40,127 bases of DNA, taken from assembly GCA_030533235.1 (NCBI GenBank), contig JAUNJN010000007.1, positions 1 to 40,127 of the forward strand. Reading direction: 5' to 3'. The DNA comes from Eubacteriales bacterium. GTDB lineage: Bacteria; Bacillota; Clostridia; Lachnospirales; Lachnospiraceae. Of this stretch, positions 8,884 through 16,615 are shown piece after piece (position 1 is the first letter of the stretch; every line of letters starts with the position of its first letter). The notes under the pieces are model-generated. The model was not told the origin of the DNA, ran no database searches, and saw only the letters and a program-made list of their open reading frames with translations. Made by a program: the position numbers and the translations under genes.

Positions 8884-10088
8884 TGAAAAGGATAAAAAAA
8901 GTATTATTACTGATTGTATTTTCGATTACTATAATGTTCCCCTGTGCCTGTTCACAGGGGAATGTTGTATCAACGGATAATGAATCAGAAGACACAACAA
9001 AAAATACAGATACAACACAATATAGTACCGAAGTCAAGTGGTCAAAGCTTCAAAAAACGGGAAGCGAAATGCTGGAGTATGCCGAGCAGTTTGCAATTGA
9101 TTACTATGAAGGCGGGTATGTACTTCTTACAATATACGATAGCGGAAAGTATTTGATTGTCCCTGAAAACAATAGTATCCCAAGCGACCTGGACTCTGAC
9201 ATAATTGTGATACAACAGCCAATTCGCAATGGATATTTGCAGGCGACCGCTGCTATGGATTTAATCCGGGAAATTGACAGTATTTCTTGTCTTTCTTTTG
9301 TCGGGACAGATCGTGACGGTTGGTATATTGAGGCAGCAAAAGAAGCCTTTGATGAAGGTATCATAACATATGCAGGCAAGTATAACGCTCCGGATGTTGA
9401 AAAACTGATAGCCGGAGCCTGCGATATTGCAATCGAGTCGACGATGATTTTTCATAGTCCGGAAATAAAGGAACAGTTAGAAAATGTCGGAATTCCGGTT
9501 TTGGTTGAACGCTCAAGCTATGAAACACATCCGTTCGGAAGGCTGGAATGGATAAAGGTTTACGGGCTGCTGTTTGATCAAATGGATGTGGCAAAGTCGT
9601 ATTTTGACAGTCAGACAGAAAAGTTAGATGAAATTGATTCGGATACAGCATATGAAAAAAGCATTGCGTTTTTTTATGTTACAAATAATGGTTGTGTAAG
9701 TGTCAAAAAATCGGGCGATTATGTTTCTGAAATGATACAATTAGCGGGTGGAGATATTGTTTCTTTTGACGATGCAACAGAAGAGGAAAATGCTTTGTCT
9801 TCAATGACAATTCAGATGGAAGCCTTTTATGCAAATGCAAGAGATGTCGATTATTTGGTTTATAACAGCTCCATTGATGAAAATATTACGGATATGCAAC
9901 AATTGCTTGATAAAAATCCTTTGTTTGCAGATTTTAAGGCTGTGAAAGAAAAACATGTGTGGTGCACAGGAAAAAACATGTTTCAGGAAAGTACTGGAAT
10001 TGGGGACATGATTATGGATTTTCATAAGATACTTGAAAATCCGAATGTTTCAGACGAAGAACTTACTTATTTGCATCGAGTAAAATAA
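8883..10088 (+). CDS. ABC transporter substrate-binding lipoprotein, FecB/BtuF type
   Basis: The 401-residue protein has a lipoprotein signal ending FPCACS (Cys23 the likely lipidated residue) and an acidic Thr/Asp-rich linker. The body resembles class III periplasmic binding proteins for siderophores, haem or cobalamin: an N-lobe with ESTMIFHSPEIKEQLENVGIPVLVERSSYETHPFGRLEWIKVYG preceded by repeated beta-alpha units, a linking helix (LFDQMDVAKSYFDSQTEKL), and a C-lobe ending in VWCTGKNMFQESTGIGDMIMDFHKIL. The segment GRLEWIKVYGLLF is typical of BtuF/FecB-like proteins. The gene is coupled to the preceding lipoprotein and followed by FecCD and FecE homologues. Riboswitch control points to cobalamin, cobinamide or a related tetrapyrrole as ligand; this is inferred. 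Confidence 0.85.
   Translation: MKRIKKVLLLIVFSITIMFPCACSQGNVVSTDNESEDTTKNTDTTQYSTEVKWSKLQKTGSEMLEYAEQFAIDYYEGGYVLLTIYDSGKYLIVPENNSIPSDLDSDIIVIQQPIRNGYLQATAAMDLIREIDSISCLSFVGTDRDGWYIEAAKEAFDEGIITYAGKYNAPDVEKLIAGACDIAIESTMIFHSPEIKEQLENVGIPVLVERSSYETHPFGRLEWIKVYGLLFDQMDVAKSYFDSQTEKLDEIDSDTAYEKSIAFFYVTNNGCVSVKKSGDYVSEMIQLAGGDIVSFDDATEEENALSSMTIQMEAFYANARDVDYLVYNSSIDENITDMQQLLDKNPLFADFKAVKEKHVWCTGKNMFQESTGIGDMIMDFHKILENPNVSDEELTYLHRVK
8939..8960. repeat. Perfect inverted repeat inside the lipobox codons
   Basis: CCCCTGTG (8939-8946) and CACAGGGG (8953-8960) flank a 6-base loop. The stem is GC-rich in an AT-rich gene and covers the codons of the lipidation motif. It could slow translation or be incidental. 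Confidence 0.6.
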
Positions 10089-10100
10089 CAGGGAGACCCT

Positions 10101-11135
10101 ATGATGAAAAAAGGAAACAACATAAATAAGAAATATGGTTTATGCTTTGCTATTTTGCTTGTACTGCTTTTTGTTTCAGTCATATCAAGTATTTCTGTCG
10201 GCAGTACAAATATTTCCTTCAAAGAAGTATGGAATGCTTTGTGTGGTAATAAAGATAATATAGTGGTATATCGAATTATTTGGGATGTTCGCATGCCAAG
10301 GATTTGTGCTGCTATATTTTTAGGAGGCGCATTAACAGTTTCCGGATATTTATTGCAGATCTTTTTTTCAAATCCGATTGCAGGACCCTTTGTGCTCGGA
10401 ATTTCTTCCGGAGCAAAGCTTACGGTTGCACTGGCAATGATTTGTTTTATCAGCAATGGTGTACAGATGAGCTCCGGTATGCTTGTTTTGTCGGCATTTA
10501 TCGGCTCTATGGTTTCGATGGGCTTTGTGTTGCTTGTTTCAGGCAAGGTTAAGAATATGGCAATGCTCGTTGTATGTGGTGTTATGATTGGTTATATATG
10601 CTCCGCAATTTGTGATTTTATAGTTGCCTTTGCTGAAGATTCCAATATTGTCAATTTACATAACTGGTCGCTTGGAAGCTTTGCCGGGATGTTATGGAGT
10701 CATGTGAGCTGTATGGCTGTTGTTATAACACTCGCTATTATATGTGTATTTCTGCTGTCAAAACCAATGCATGCATATCAGCTTGGAGAAGAGTATGCAA
10801 AAAATCTCGGAGTAAACATCAAACGGTTTCGGTTAGCTATTATATTATTATCCGGTATATTATCTGCCTGTGTAACGGCATTTGCAGGTCCGATATCGTT
10901 TGTCGGAATAGCAGTTCCCCATTTGATACGTGTGATGTTTAAAACATCAAAGCCTATGGTTCTTGTGCCAGGCTGTTTTCTGGGGGGAGCCTGTTTTTGT
11001 TTGATTTGTGATATGATTGCACGAACGGTATTTGCACCAATTGAGCTTTCTATTAGCTCTGTAACAGCAATATTCGGTGCTCCGATTGTTATTATTATGC
11101 TTGTCAAACGCAAGTCAAATCATACAAGAGGATAG
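10101..11135 (+). CDS. ABC transporter permease, FecCD/BtuC family
   Basis: The 344-residue membrane protein shows the FecCD family pattern: an N-terminal helix (YGLCFAILLVLLFVSVISS), the conserved stretch VRMPRICAAIFLGGALTVSGYLLQ, the family block NPIAGPFVLGISSGA, and near the end GPISFVGIAVPHLIRVMF followed by MVLVPGCFLGGACFCLICDMIARTVFAPIELSISSVTAIFGAP, all typical of permeases for iron chelates and B12. About ten helices are expected. The ribosome binding site gggag serves ATG 10101 or ATG 10104; the start is ambiguous by one codon. It sits 12 bases after the binding protein and is followed by the ATPase gene, completing the importer. Confidence 0.93.
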   Translation: MMKKGNNINKKYGLCFAILLVLLFVSVISSISVGSTNISFKEVWNALCGNKDNIVVYRIIWDVRMPRICAAIFLGGALTVSGYLLQIFFSNPIAGPFVLGISSGAKLTVALAMICFISNGVQMSSGMLVLSAFIGSMVSMGFVLLVSGKVKNMAMLVVCGVMIGYICSAICDFIVAFAEDSNIVNLHNWSLGSFAGMLWSHVSCMAVVITLAIICVFLLSKPMHAYQLGEEYAKNLGVNIKRFRLAIILLSGILSACVTAFAGPISFVGIAVPHLIRVMFKTSKPMVLVPGCFLGGACFCLICDMIARTVFAPIELSISSVTAIFGAPIVIIMLVKRKSNHTRG

Positions 11136-11145
11136 GAGGGGCACT

Positions 11146-12249
11146 ATGGAATATGTATTAACAGAACAGATGCGTGTCGGCTATGGAAAGCACGAAATTG
11201 TACAAAATATTAATCTTCACCTGAAACGCGGTGAAATTATGACGTTAATCGGTCCAAATGGTGTTGGAAAATCAACGATATTAAAGAGTTTTACTAGACA
11301 GCTTTCTATGCTTGGCGGTACATGCGTACTTGACAATAAGGAACTTGAAACATATAACGACCGTGAACTTGCAAAAAAAATGTCGATTGTACTGACCGGT
11401 CGGGTACAGGGAGAATACTTTACATGCAAAGATATCGTAGAGAAAGGACGTTATCCCTATACCGGAAGCTTTGGGATTTTTTCTGATGAAGATCACAGGA
11501 AGGTCATGGAAGCCCTTGAATTGGTAAATATGAAGGATTATGCGGATTGTCTGTTTGAACAGTTAAGTGATGGTCAAAAACAACGTGTGTTGCTTGCAAA
11601 AGCCGTTTGTCAGGAACCGGAAATTCTTGTTTTGGATGAGCCGGCTTCATTTCTGGATATTCGCTACAAACTTGAACTCGCTCAAATTCTGAAGCATTTG
11701 GCGAAAGAGAAAAATATGGCAATTCTTATGGCATTGCATGAAATTGATTTAGCAAAACGTATATCGGACATTGTTGTTTGTATAAAAGACGGTAAGGTTG
11801 ATCAGTACGGGGAACCGGAGGATATTTATTCATCTGATTATATTTCGAAATTATATGATATAAAACAGGGAAGCTATAACGTGGAAGGATCTCTTATGGA
11901 GTTACCACCGGTAAAAAATCCACCGGAAATCTTTGTGATTGCAGGAGGCGGTTTTGGAATTTCTGTATATCATAAGCTTTGGCGAAAACAGATTCCATTT
12001 GCAGCAGGGGTTCTTCACGAAAATGATATCGAAACACCGGTAGCGAAATCACTGGCAACTTCTATTGTTCTGGAACGTGCCTTTGAGCCTGTAAGTGAAG
12101 AGAAAATGATGGAAGCAAAGAAAATTCTACAGTATTGTAAGTCTGTTATTTGCGCGTGTGAACAGTTTGGTACGATGAATCAAAAAAATAAATTGCTGCT
12201 TGATTATGCAATAAAGCAAAATTTGTTGATTGATGCAAACAAATTGTAA
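11146..12249 (+). CDS. ABC transporter ATPase, FecE/BtuD family, with extra C-terminal domain
   Basis: The start at 11146 follows aggagggg; a longer in-frame extension into the permease gene lacks support. The 367-residue product has Walker A GPNGVGKST (36-44), signature LSDGQKQR (140-147), Walker B with D164/E165 (LVLDEP) and an H-loop (ALHE). Usual family length is about 250-260. From about residue 255 a further 110 residues follow: IFVIAGGGFGISVYHKL (GGGFG at 267-271), then IPFAAGVLHENDIETPVAKSLA and a Cys-containing stretch CKSVICACEQFGTMNQKNK. The glycine-rich start suggests a Rossmann-like fold, perhaps a sensor or nucleotide/cofactor site coupled to transport. I do not recognise a named domain. 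It is the last gene of the riboswitch operon; no clear terminator follows. Confidence 0.9.
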   Translation: MEYVLTEQMRVGYGKHEIVQNINLHLKRGEIMTLIGPNGVGKSTILKSFTRQLSMLGGTCVLDNKELETYNDRELAKKMSIVLTGRVQGEYFTCKDIVEKGRYPYTGSFGIFSDEDHRKVMEALELVNMKDYADCLFEQLSDGQKQRVLLAKAVCQEPEILVLDEPASFLDIRYKLELAQILKHLAKEKNMAILMALHEIDLAKRISDIVVCIKDGKVDQYGEPEDIYSSDYISKLYDIKQGSYNVEGSLMELPPVKNPPEIFVIAGGGFGISVYHKLWRKQIPFAAGVLHENDIETPVAKSLATSIVLERAFEPVSEEKMMEAKKILQYCKSVICACEQFGTMNQKNKLLLDYAIKQNLLIDANKL

Positions 12250-12268
12250 AAAACCTTCATAATATCTA

Positions 12269-12297
12269 TTGAGAAATGATTTCAAATCATTTATAAT
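12269..12297 (+). promoter_or_regulatory. Sigma-A promoter of prfC with palindromic spacer
   Basis: TTGAGA (12269-12274), a 17-base spacer and consensus TATAAT (12292-12297). The spacer is filled by a 19-bp palindrome, described separately. The predicted start is near 12304, giving a leader of about 50 bases. Confidence 0.7.
12274..12292. promoter_or_regulatory. 19-bp palindrome in the prfC promoter (putative operator)
   Basis: AAATGATTTCAAATCATTT is a perfect 9-1-9 palindrome running from the last base of the -35 box to the first base of the -10 box. That is the classic place for a repressor or a MerR-type activator. It resembles the size of Fur/PerR/Zur boxes but does not match their consensus in register. 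No adjacent regulator gene is present. Confidence 0.5.
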
Positions 12298-12317
12298 AAA
12301 TAGACGATTATGCATAG

Positions 12318-12336
12318 CATTTTGTTATGCAAAATG
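12318..12336. repeat. Inverted repeat in the prfC leader
   Basis: CATTTTG (12318-12324) and CAAAATG (12330-12336) surround ttatg, just upstream of the prfC ribosome binding site (ggagga, from about 12343). It could form a weak 7-bp hairpin in the leader. Confidence 0.4.
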
Positions 12337-12352
12337 GTATTTGGAGGAAGAC

Positions 12353-13948
12353 ATGGCAGAAGCATTTAAGCAGGAAATAGAGAAACGAAGAACCTTTGCA
12401 ATTATATCGCATCCGGACGCAGGTAAAACAACACTTACAGAAAAATTGTTGTTATACGGTGGTGCAATTAATACAGCCGGTTCGGTAAAGGGAAAGGCGA
12501 ATTCAAAATACGCTGTGTCGGATTGGATGGGAATTGAGAAGGAGAGAGGTATTTCGGTTACATCCTCTGTATTACAATTTCACTATAGTGATTTTTGTAT
12601 CAATATCCTGGATACACCGGGACATCAGGACTTTTCTGAAGATACGTATCGTACACTTATGGCTGCAGATTCGGCAGTTATGGTTATCGATGCTTCAAAA
12701 GGTGTAGAGGCACAGACAATTAAACTTTTTAAGGTTTGTGTCATGCGCCATATCCCGATTTTTACATTTATTAACAAGATGGACTTAGAGGCAAGAGATT
12801 CCTTTGAGCTTCTGGACGAAATTGAAAACGTTCTTGGAATACGTACATGTCCGATTAACTGGCCGATTGGAGCCGGAAAACGTTTTAAGGGCGTGTATGA
12901 CAGAAATACAAAGAAGGTGTCAACTTTTCAGGCAGTTTCGGTTGGTGGCGCAAAGAGTGCGGAAGAGACGGAATATCATGTAGATGATCCTGCGCTGAAA
13001 GAGTTGGTCGGTGATGAGTTGTTTGATCAGCTTCATGAAGAAATCGAGTTATTGGATGGAGCCAGTGATGCATTTGATCAGGAACTTGTTGATAAAGGTG
13101 AGTTATCACCGGTTTTTTTCGGTTCTGCACTTACAACCTTTGGAGTGGAGACATTTTTGGAACACTTCCTTCGGATGACACAGTCTCCGCTTGCCAGAAC
13201 TTCGGATATCGGTATGATTGACCCGGTTGAGGAACCGTTTTCAGGGTTTATATTTAAAATTCAGGCAAACATGAATAAAGCACATCATGACCGGATTGCA
13301 TTTATGCGAATTGCATCCGGCAAGTTTGATGCGTCAAAAGATGTATATCACGTTCAGAGCGGTCGTAAGTTGAAGCTTTCACAGCCACAGCAAATTATGG
13401 CGCAGGAACGTAAGGTGATTGAAGAGGCATATGCCGGAGATGTAATTGGTGTATTTGACCCGGGGATTTTTTCCATTGGAGATACACTTTGTACACCGGG
13501 TAAAAAATTTACCTACGAAGGTATTCCGACATTCGCACCGGAACATTTTTGCAGAGTGGTACAATTGGATTCGATGAAGCGTAAGCAGTTTAATAAAGGA
13601 GTTACACAGCTTGCACAGGAAGGTGCCATTCAGATTTTTCAGGATTATTCACTTGGGTTATCAGAGATTATTGTGGGTGTTGTAGGTGTTCTTCAGTTTG
13701 ATGTATTAAAATACCGTTTAGAGAACGAATATGGATGTGACATACGTTTGGAGCCATTGCCATACAATTATATTCGTTGGGTAAAAGATCCTTCCACCGA
13801 TCTTACTTCGTTAAAACGTATTAGTGATTGTAAGAAGGTGAAGGATATGAAAGACAATCCGCTGTTGCTTTTTGCAAATGAGTGGTCAATCCGCTTGTTG
13901 CTTGAACATAATGAAGGATTGGAATTGGAAGAATTCAAAAAAAATTAG
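12353..13948 (+). CDS. prfC: Peptide chain release factor 3
   Basis: RF3 is a translational GTPase that recycles RF1/RF2 from the ribosome after termination. The start at 12353 follows ggaggaag and gives 531 residues, the usual RF3 length. G1 is SHPDAGKTT (19-27), followed by the switch region with ERGISVTSS, G3 DTPGHQDF, and G4 NKMD; the RF3-specific block GVVGVLQFDVLKYRLENEYG lies near the C-terminal end. It has its own promoter with a palindrome in the spacer. The next gene starts 49 bases downstream with no terminator between, so the two are probably cotranscribed. Confidence 0.96.
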   Translation: MAEAFKQEIEKRRTFAIISHPDAGKTTLTEKLLLYGGAINTAGSVKGKANSKYAVSDWMGIEKERGISVTSSVLQFHYSDFCINILDTPGHQDFSEDTYRTLMAADSAVMVIDASKGVEAQTIKLFKVCVMRHIPIFTFINKMDLEARDSFELLDEIENVLGIRTCPINWPIGAGKRFKGVYDRNTKKVSTFQAVSVGGAKSAEETEYHVDDPALKELVGDELFDQLHEEIELLDGASDAFDQELVDKGELSPVFFGSALTTFGVETFLEHFLRMTQSPLARTSDIGMIDPVEEPFSGFIFKIQANMNKAHHDRIAFMRIASGKFDASKDVYHVQSGRKLKLSQPQQIMAQERKVIEEAYAGDVIGVFDPGIFSIGDTLCTPGKKFTYEGIPTFAPEHFCRVVQLDSMKRKQFNKGVTQLAQEGAIQIFQDYSLGLSEIIVGVVGVLQFDVLKYRLENEYGCDIRLEPLPYNYIRWVKDPSTDLTSLKRISDCKKVKDMKDNPLLLFANEWSIRLLLEHNEGLELEEFKKN

Positions 13949-13997
13949 TAATCTATACAGAAGCTGGCATATAGAATGTTTATGAGGGTGGTTTACT

Positions 13998-16523
13998 ATG
14001 ATATTAATCGACACACAAAAAGAAGAATTTAATAAGCTAAAGGATATTCATATCTTCGACAAGATTGATAATGAAAAGCGGTTTCACGGAGATTTGCTTG
14101 TAATCGGTCTTGGCGGAATCGGAAGTCGTGTTGTATGTAATCTGAAGGGCATGCTTATGGGTGAGATTACTCCGGATGATAACATTAATTATTTGATGAT
14201 TGATTCTGATATTCCGGCAATGGAGACGATGATTGAAGACAGCAAAGACGGCGTTGGTCTTAACGCAACCGAAATCATTAGCATTTATCGCCCAAACCTT
14301 GACAATTTGCTTGTAAACGGAATCAAGGAAAACACAGTTCATCCAAATCTTGCAAACTGGATGCCGGAGGATTTTCCGATATTAAATATCGATATGGACG
14401 GAGCGAGAGGCAATCGTCAGCTTGGTCGATTGATGCTTTCGAATGCATATGAGGATGTTCGTATGCTGTTATTTGACCGAATTGATGAAATCTATGCAAA
14501 GTCAAAATCCGGTGGTCTCGATGTCATATTGGTCAGCTGTGTTGCAGGAGGTACGGGTAGTGGCATTTTATCAGATATTGCCTACAATATTCGAGCTTAT
14601 GCAAAGGCAAGAAAGCTTAAGAATTTCCGTCTGGGCGGATGCCTTCTTATGCCGGATGTTTTGTATAGTAACATTAAGATTAAAGAAGATATGGAACTGA
14701 TGACGCTGTTAAACGCAAATGGCTATGCGACGTTAAAAGAAATTGATTATTATATGCGTCTTGAAAAGCGTGAGAAGCCATATGTGTTTGAGAGTACAAC
14801 GCATCGTATATCAATGTGTGAAAATATATTTGATGCATGTATGCTTGTTTCCGGAAAAAAGGATGAACAGGGATATATTCCGGAAGGAATTATCTACAGT
14901 GATACAGCATATTTTCTTTCGAAGCTTGCGACTATGAAATATGTCGGAAATGAAAAAACACAGTCGGAACGCAGGCTGTTCCGTGATGTATTTTTCAGTG
15001 GCGAGGACCGGGGATACTATAAAGTTATCAATAACTCGGATTATCGAATTCCGATACGTGAAATTGAGAATATATGTGAGCATGAGACGTTCGTTGAAGC
15101 GTATAAGCTGTTACATAAATCAATTGCGGAGGAAGAAGTTCAAGCACAGGTTTCCTATGCATTACAAGAGCTTGATACATTTTTATCCCAAAAGGCCGGT
15201 GATCCGATTAATCTAAATGTAAATGGGCTGATTCGTATGAATCAATTTAAGCGACCGACATACAAGCAGATTAAGAAAAATCAGGATGAACTTCGACCTG
15301 CTATGGGAGAAGAAATAAAAAAATTTAAGGAATTAGTTCCAACGGTAATCAAATTTATCAGAAACAAGATTATTGATACATTAAATGCAAGGCTTACAAG
15401 CTATATGAATGAGTGCGGACCTTATGCGGTTATGGAAATTATCGGTGCGGGCGGTATTGGTAATAATCAAGAAGATCGGGGGATGATTGCGGCAGTACGT
15501 GCCTTGGAAACGAGAATCAAGGATTATCAGCCGACCGGTGAGTTTAGTCGTATTATTGAATCCATTAAAGACATTGTTTCCAAGCGGTTTTTTACGTTCC
15601 CGAATGCAAAGCGAGAAACCGAAAACGGTTATTACGATGCTTGTGTAAAAGAAACCTTGACACTGGAACGTAATATGATTATTGAAGGTATGGATGTTCA
15701 TGATTTGTTTGGAGATATTGTTCGATGGCTGAGGGCAAAGGCAGAACGTTATGATGAGTTATATGCACAGTTTGATGAGGATTTGAAAAATGCGATCGAA
15801 GACCTTGCAAAGGAAGGAAAACGTATTACCGGATTCTTGTTAAAGGATGCGAAACATCATACATTTCTTCCGGCAGATTATATTACGGAAGACCGTATCA
15901 ATGCATTTTATAAGGGGCTTGTACGTTTGCTTGTCGACAATGAATCGAATATTGATAATGGACGATTGGTAACTGTTAAACAGGATATGGAGCGTATTTA
16001 TAACAATCTGCTTGTCGGACTTGGCGTGTATGCGCCTGAAAAACTGATTGCGGTTGCATTTGCGGACGAGAAACCATCGCTTCAGGAGATGAATATGATG
16101 TTTGTTTCTTCAGAAAACGTGACACGTGAGGAATTGATGATGCGTGCCGCGAAGGCTTTTGTTGAGGGAGCAAGCGAAAAAACGCAAAAGAAAAAGCTTT
16201 GTATTTTAAGACCGGGCTTTAAGGTGAATCTTGTAAACAAAAAATATATTTCATTGCCGGCAATTATGCCGCATTTTGCAGAGGCGGTTACAAGCGTTCT
16301 TACAGGCGCACCATATAAAGAATCGCTGGATACGATTGCTCAAAATACCGGTGATGTTGCAATTTCGGTTGATGATATGTATATTGCCGTTCCGCTCTCC
16401 ATGCTTATGTGTATGGATGATATGCGTATGGCATATCATGCGGTTGTACAGACAGATTATATGGGACTTCATATTGATGAGGTTAACTTAGATATGGTAA
16501 AAGAATATCCGGAAATTGCATAG
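13998..16523 (+). CDS. Tubulin-like protein (Tubulin_2 / FtsZ superfamily)
   Basis: The 841-residue cytoplasmic protein has a tubulin/FtsZ-type GTPase region: a Rossmann start LVIGLGGIGSR (34-44), acidic segments around NYLMIDSD, and the T4-loop-like signature AGGTGSG (183-189) followed by ILSDIAYNIR. This fits the Tubulin_2 family (PF13809), part of the FtsZ-like groups proposed from genome context to act in membrane remodelling. The rest, from about 330, is a long mostly helical region unlike FtsZ, ending in a mixed domain with PLSMLMCMDDMRMAYH. I see no membrane segment or signal peptide. The ribosome binding site is gagggtgg. The usual vWA or membrane partners reported for relatives are not adjacent. 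The molecular role is unknown; GTP binding and filament formation are inferences from the motif. Confidence 0.75.
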   Translation: MILIDTQKEEFNKLKDIHIFDKIDNEKRFHGDLLVIGLGGIGSRVVCNLKGMLMGEITPDDNINYLMIDSDIPAMETMIEDSKDGVGLNATEIISIYRPNLDNLLVNGIKENTVHPNLANWMPEDFPILNIDMDGARGNRQLGRLMLSNAYEDVRMLLFDRIDEIYAKSKSGGLDVILVSCVAGGTGSGILSDIAYNIRAYAKARKLKNFRLGGCLLMPDVLYSNIKIKEDMELMTLLNANGYATLKEIDYYMRLEKREKPYVFESTTHRISMCENIFDACMLVSGKKDEQGYIPEGIIYSDTAYFLSKLATMKYVGNEKTQSERRLFRDVFFSGEDRGYYKVINNSDYRIPIREIENICEHETFVEAYKLLHKSIAEEEVQAQVSYALQELDTFLSQKAGDPINLNVNGLIRMNQFKRPTYKQIKKNQDELRPAMGEEIKKFKELVPTVIKFIRNKIIDTLNARLTSYMNECGPYAVMEIIGAGGIGNNQEDRGMIAAVRALETRIKDYQPTGEFSRIIESIKDIVSKRFFTFPNAKRETENGYYDACVKETLTLERNMIIEGMDVHDLFGDIVRWLRAKAERYDELYAQFDEDLKNAIEDLAKEGKRITGFLLKDAKHHTFLPADYITEDRINAFYKGLVRLLVDNESNIDNGRLVTVKQDMERIYNNLLVGLGVYAPEKLIAVAFADEKPSLQEMNMMFVSSENVTREELMMRAAKAFVEGASEKTQKKKLCILRPGFKVNLVNKKYISLPAIMPHFAEAVTSVLTGAPYKESLDTIAQNTGDVAISVDDMYIAVPLSMLMCMDDMRMAYHAVVQTDYMGLHIDEVNLDMVKEYPEIA

Positions 16524-16539
16524 TGATTTCTGTCAGATT

Positions 16540-16579
16540 AATCAAAAAAAGGGTAACGTGCGTTGCCCTTTTTTTGATT
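16540..16579. terminator. Bidirectional terminator
   Basis: A near-perfect hairpin: AATCAAAAAAAGGG (16540-16553) continues with taacg and pairs back through cgttg and CCCTTTTTTTGATT (16566-16579), with one wobble pair and a 2-base loop. The A-tract and T-tract on both sides let it serve the tubulin-like gene (+) and the convergent MATE gene (-). Confidence 0.92.
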
Positions 16580-16615
16580 AAACAGATGCATAATAAATAT
16601 GATTATATATGAATT

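Noticed and set aside
12274-12292. Palindrome before prfC as a canonical Fur, PerR or Zur box
   Set aside because: Size is similar but the bases do not fit those consensus sequences in register; kept only as an unassigned operator candidate.
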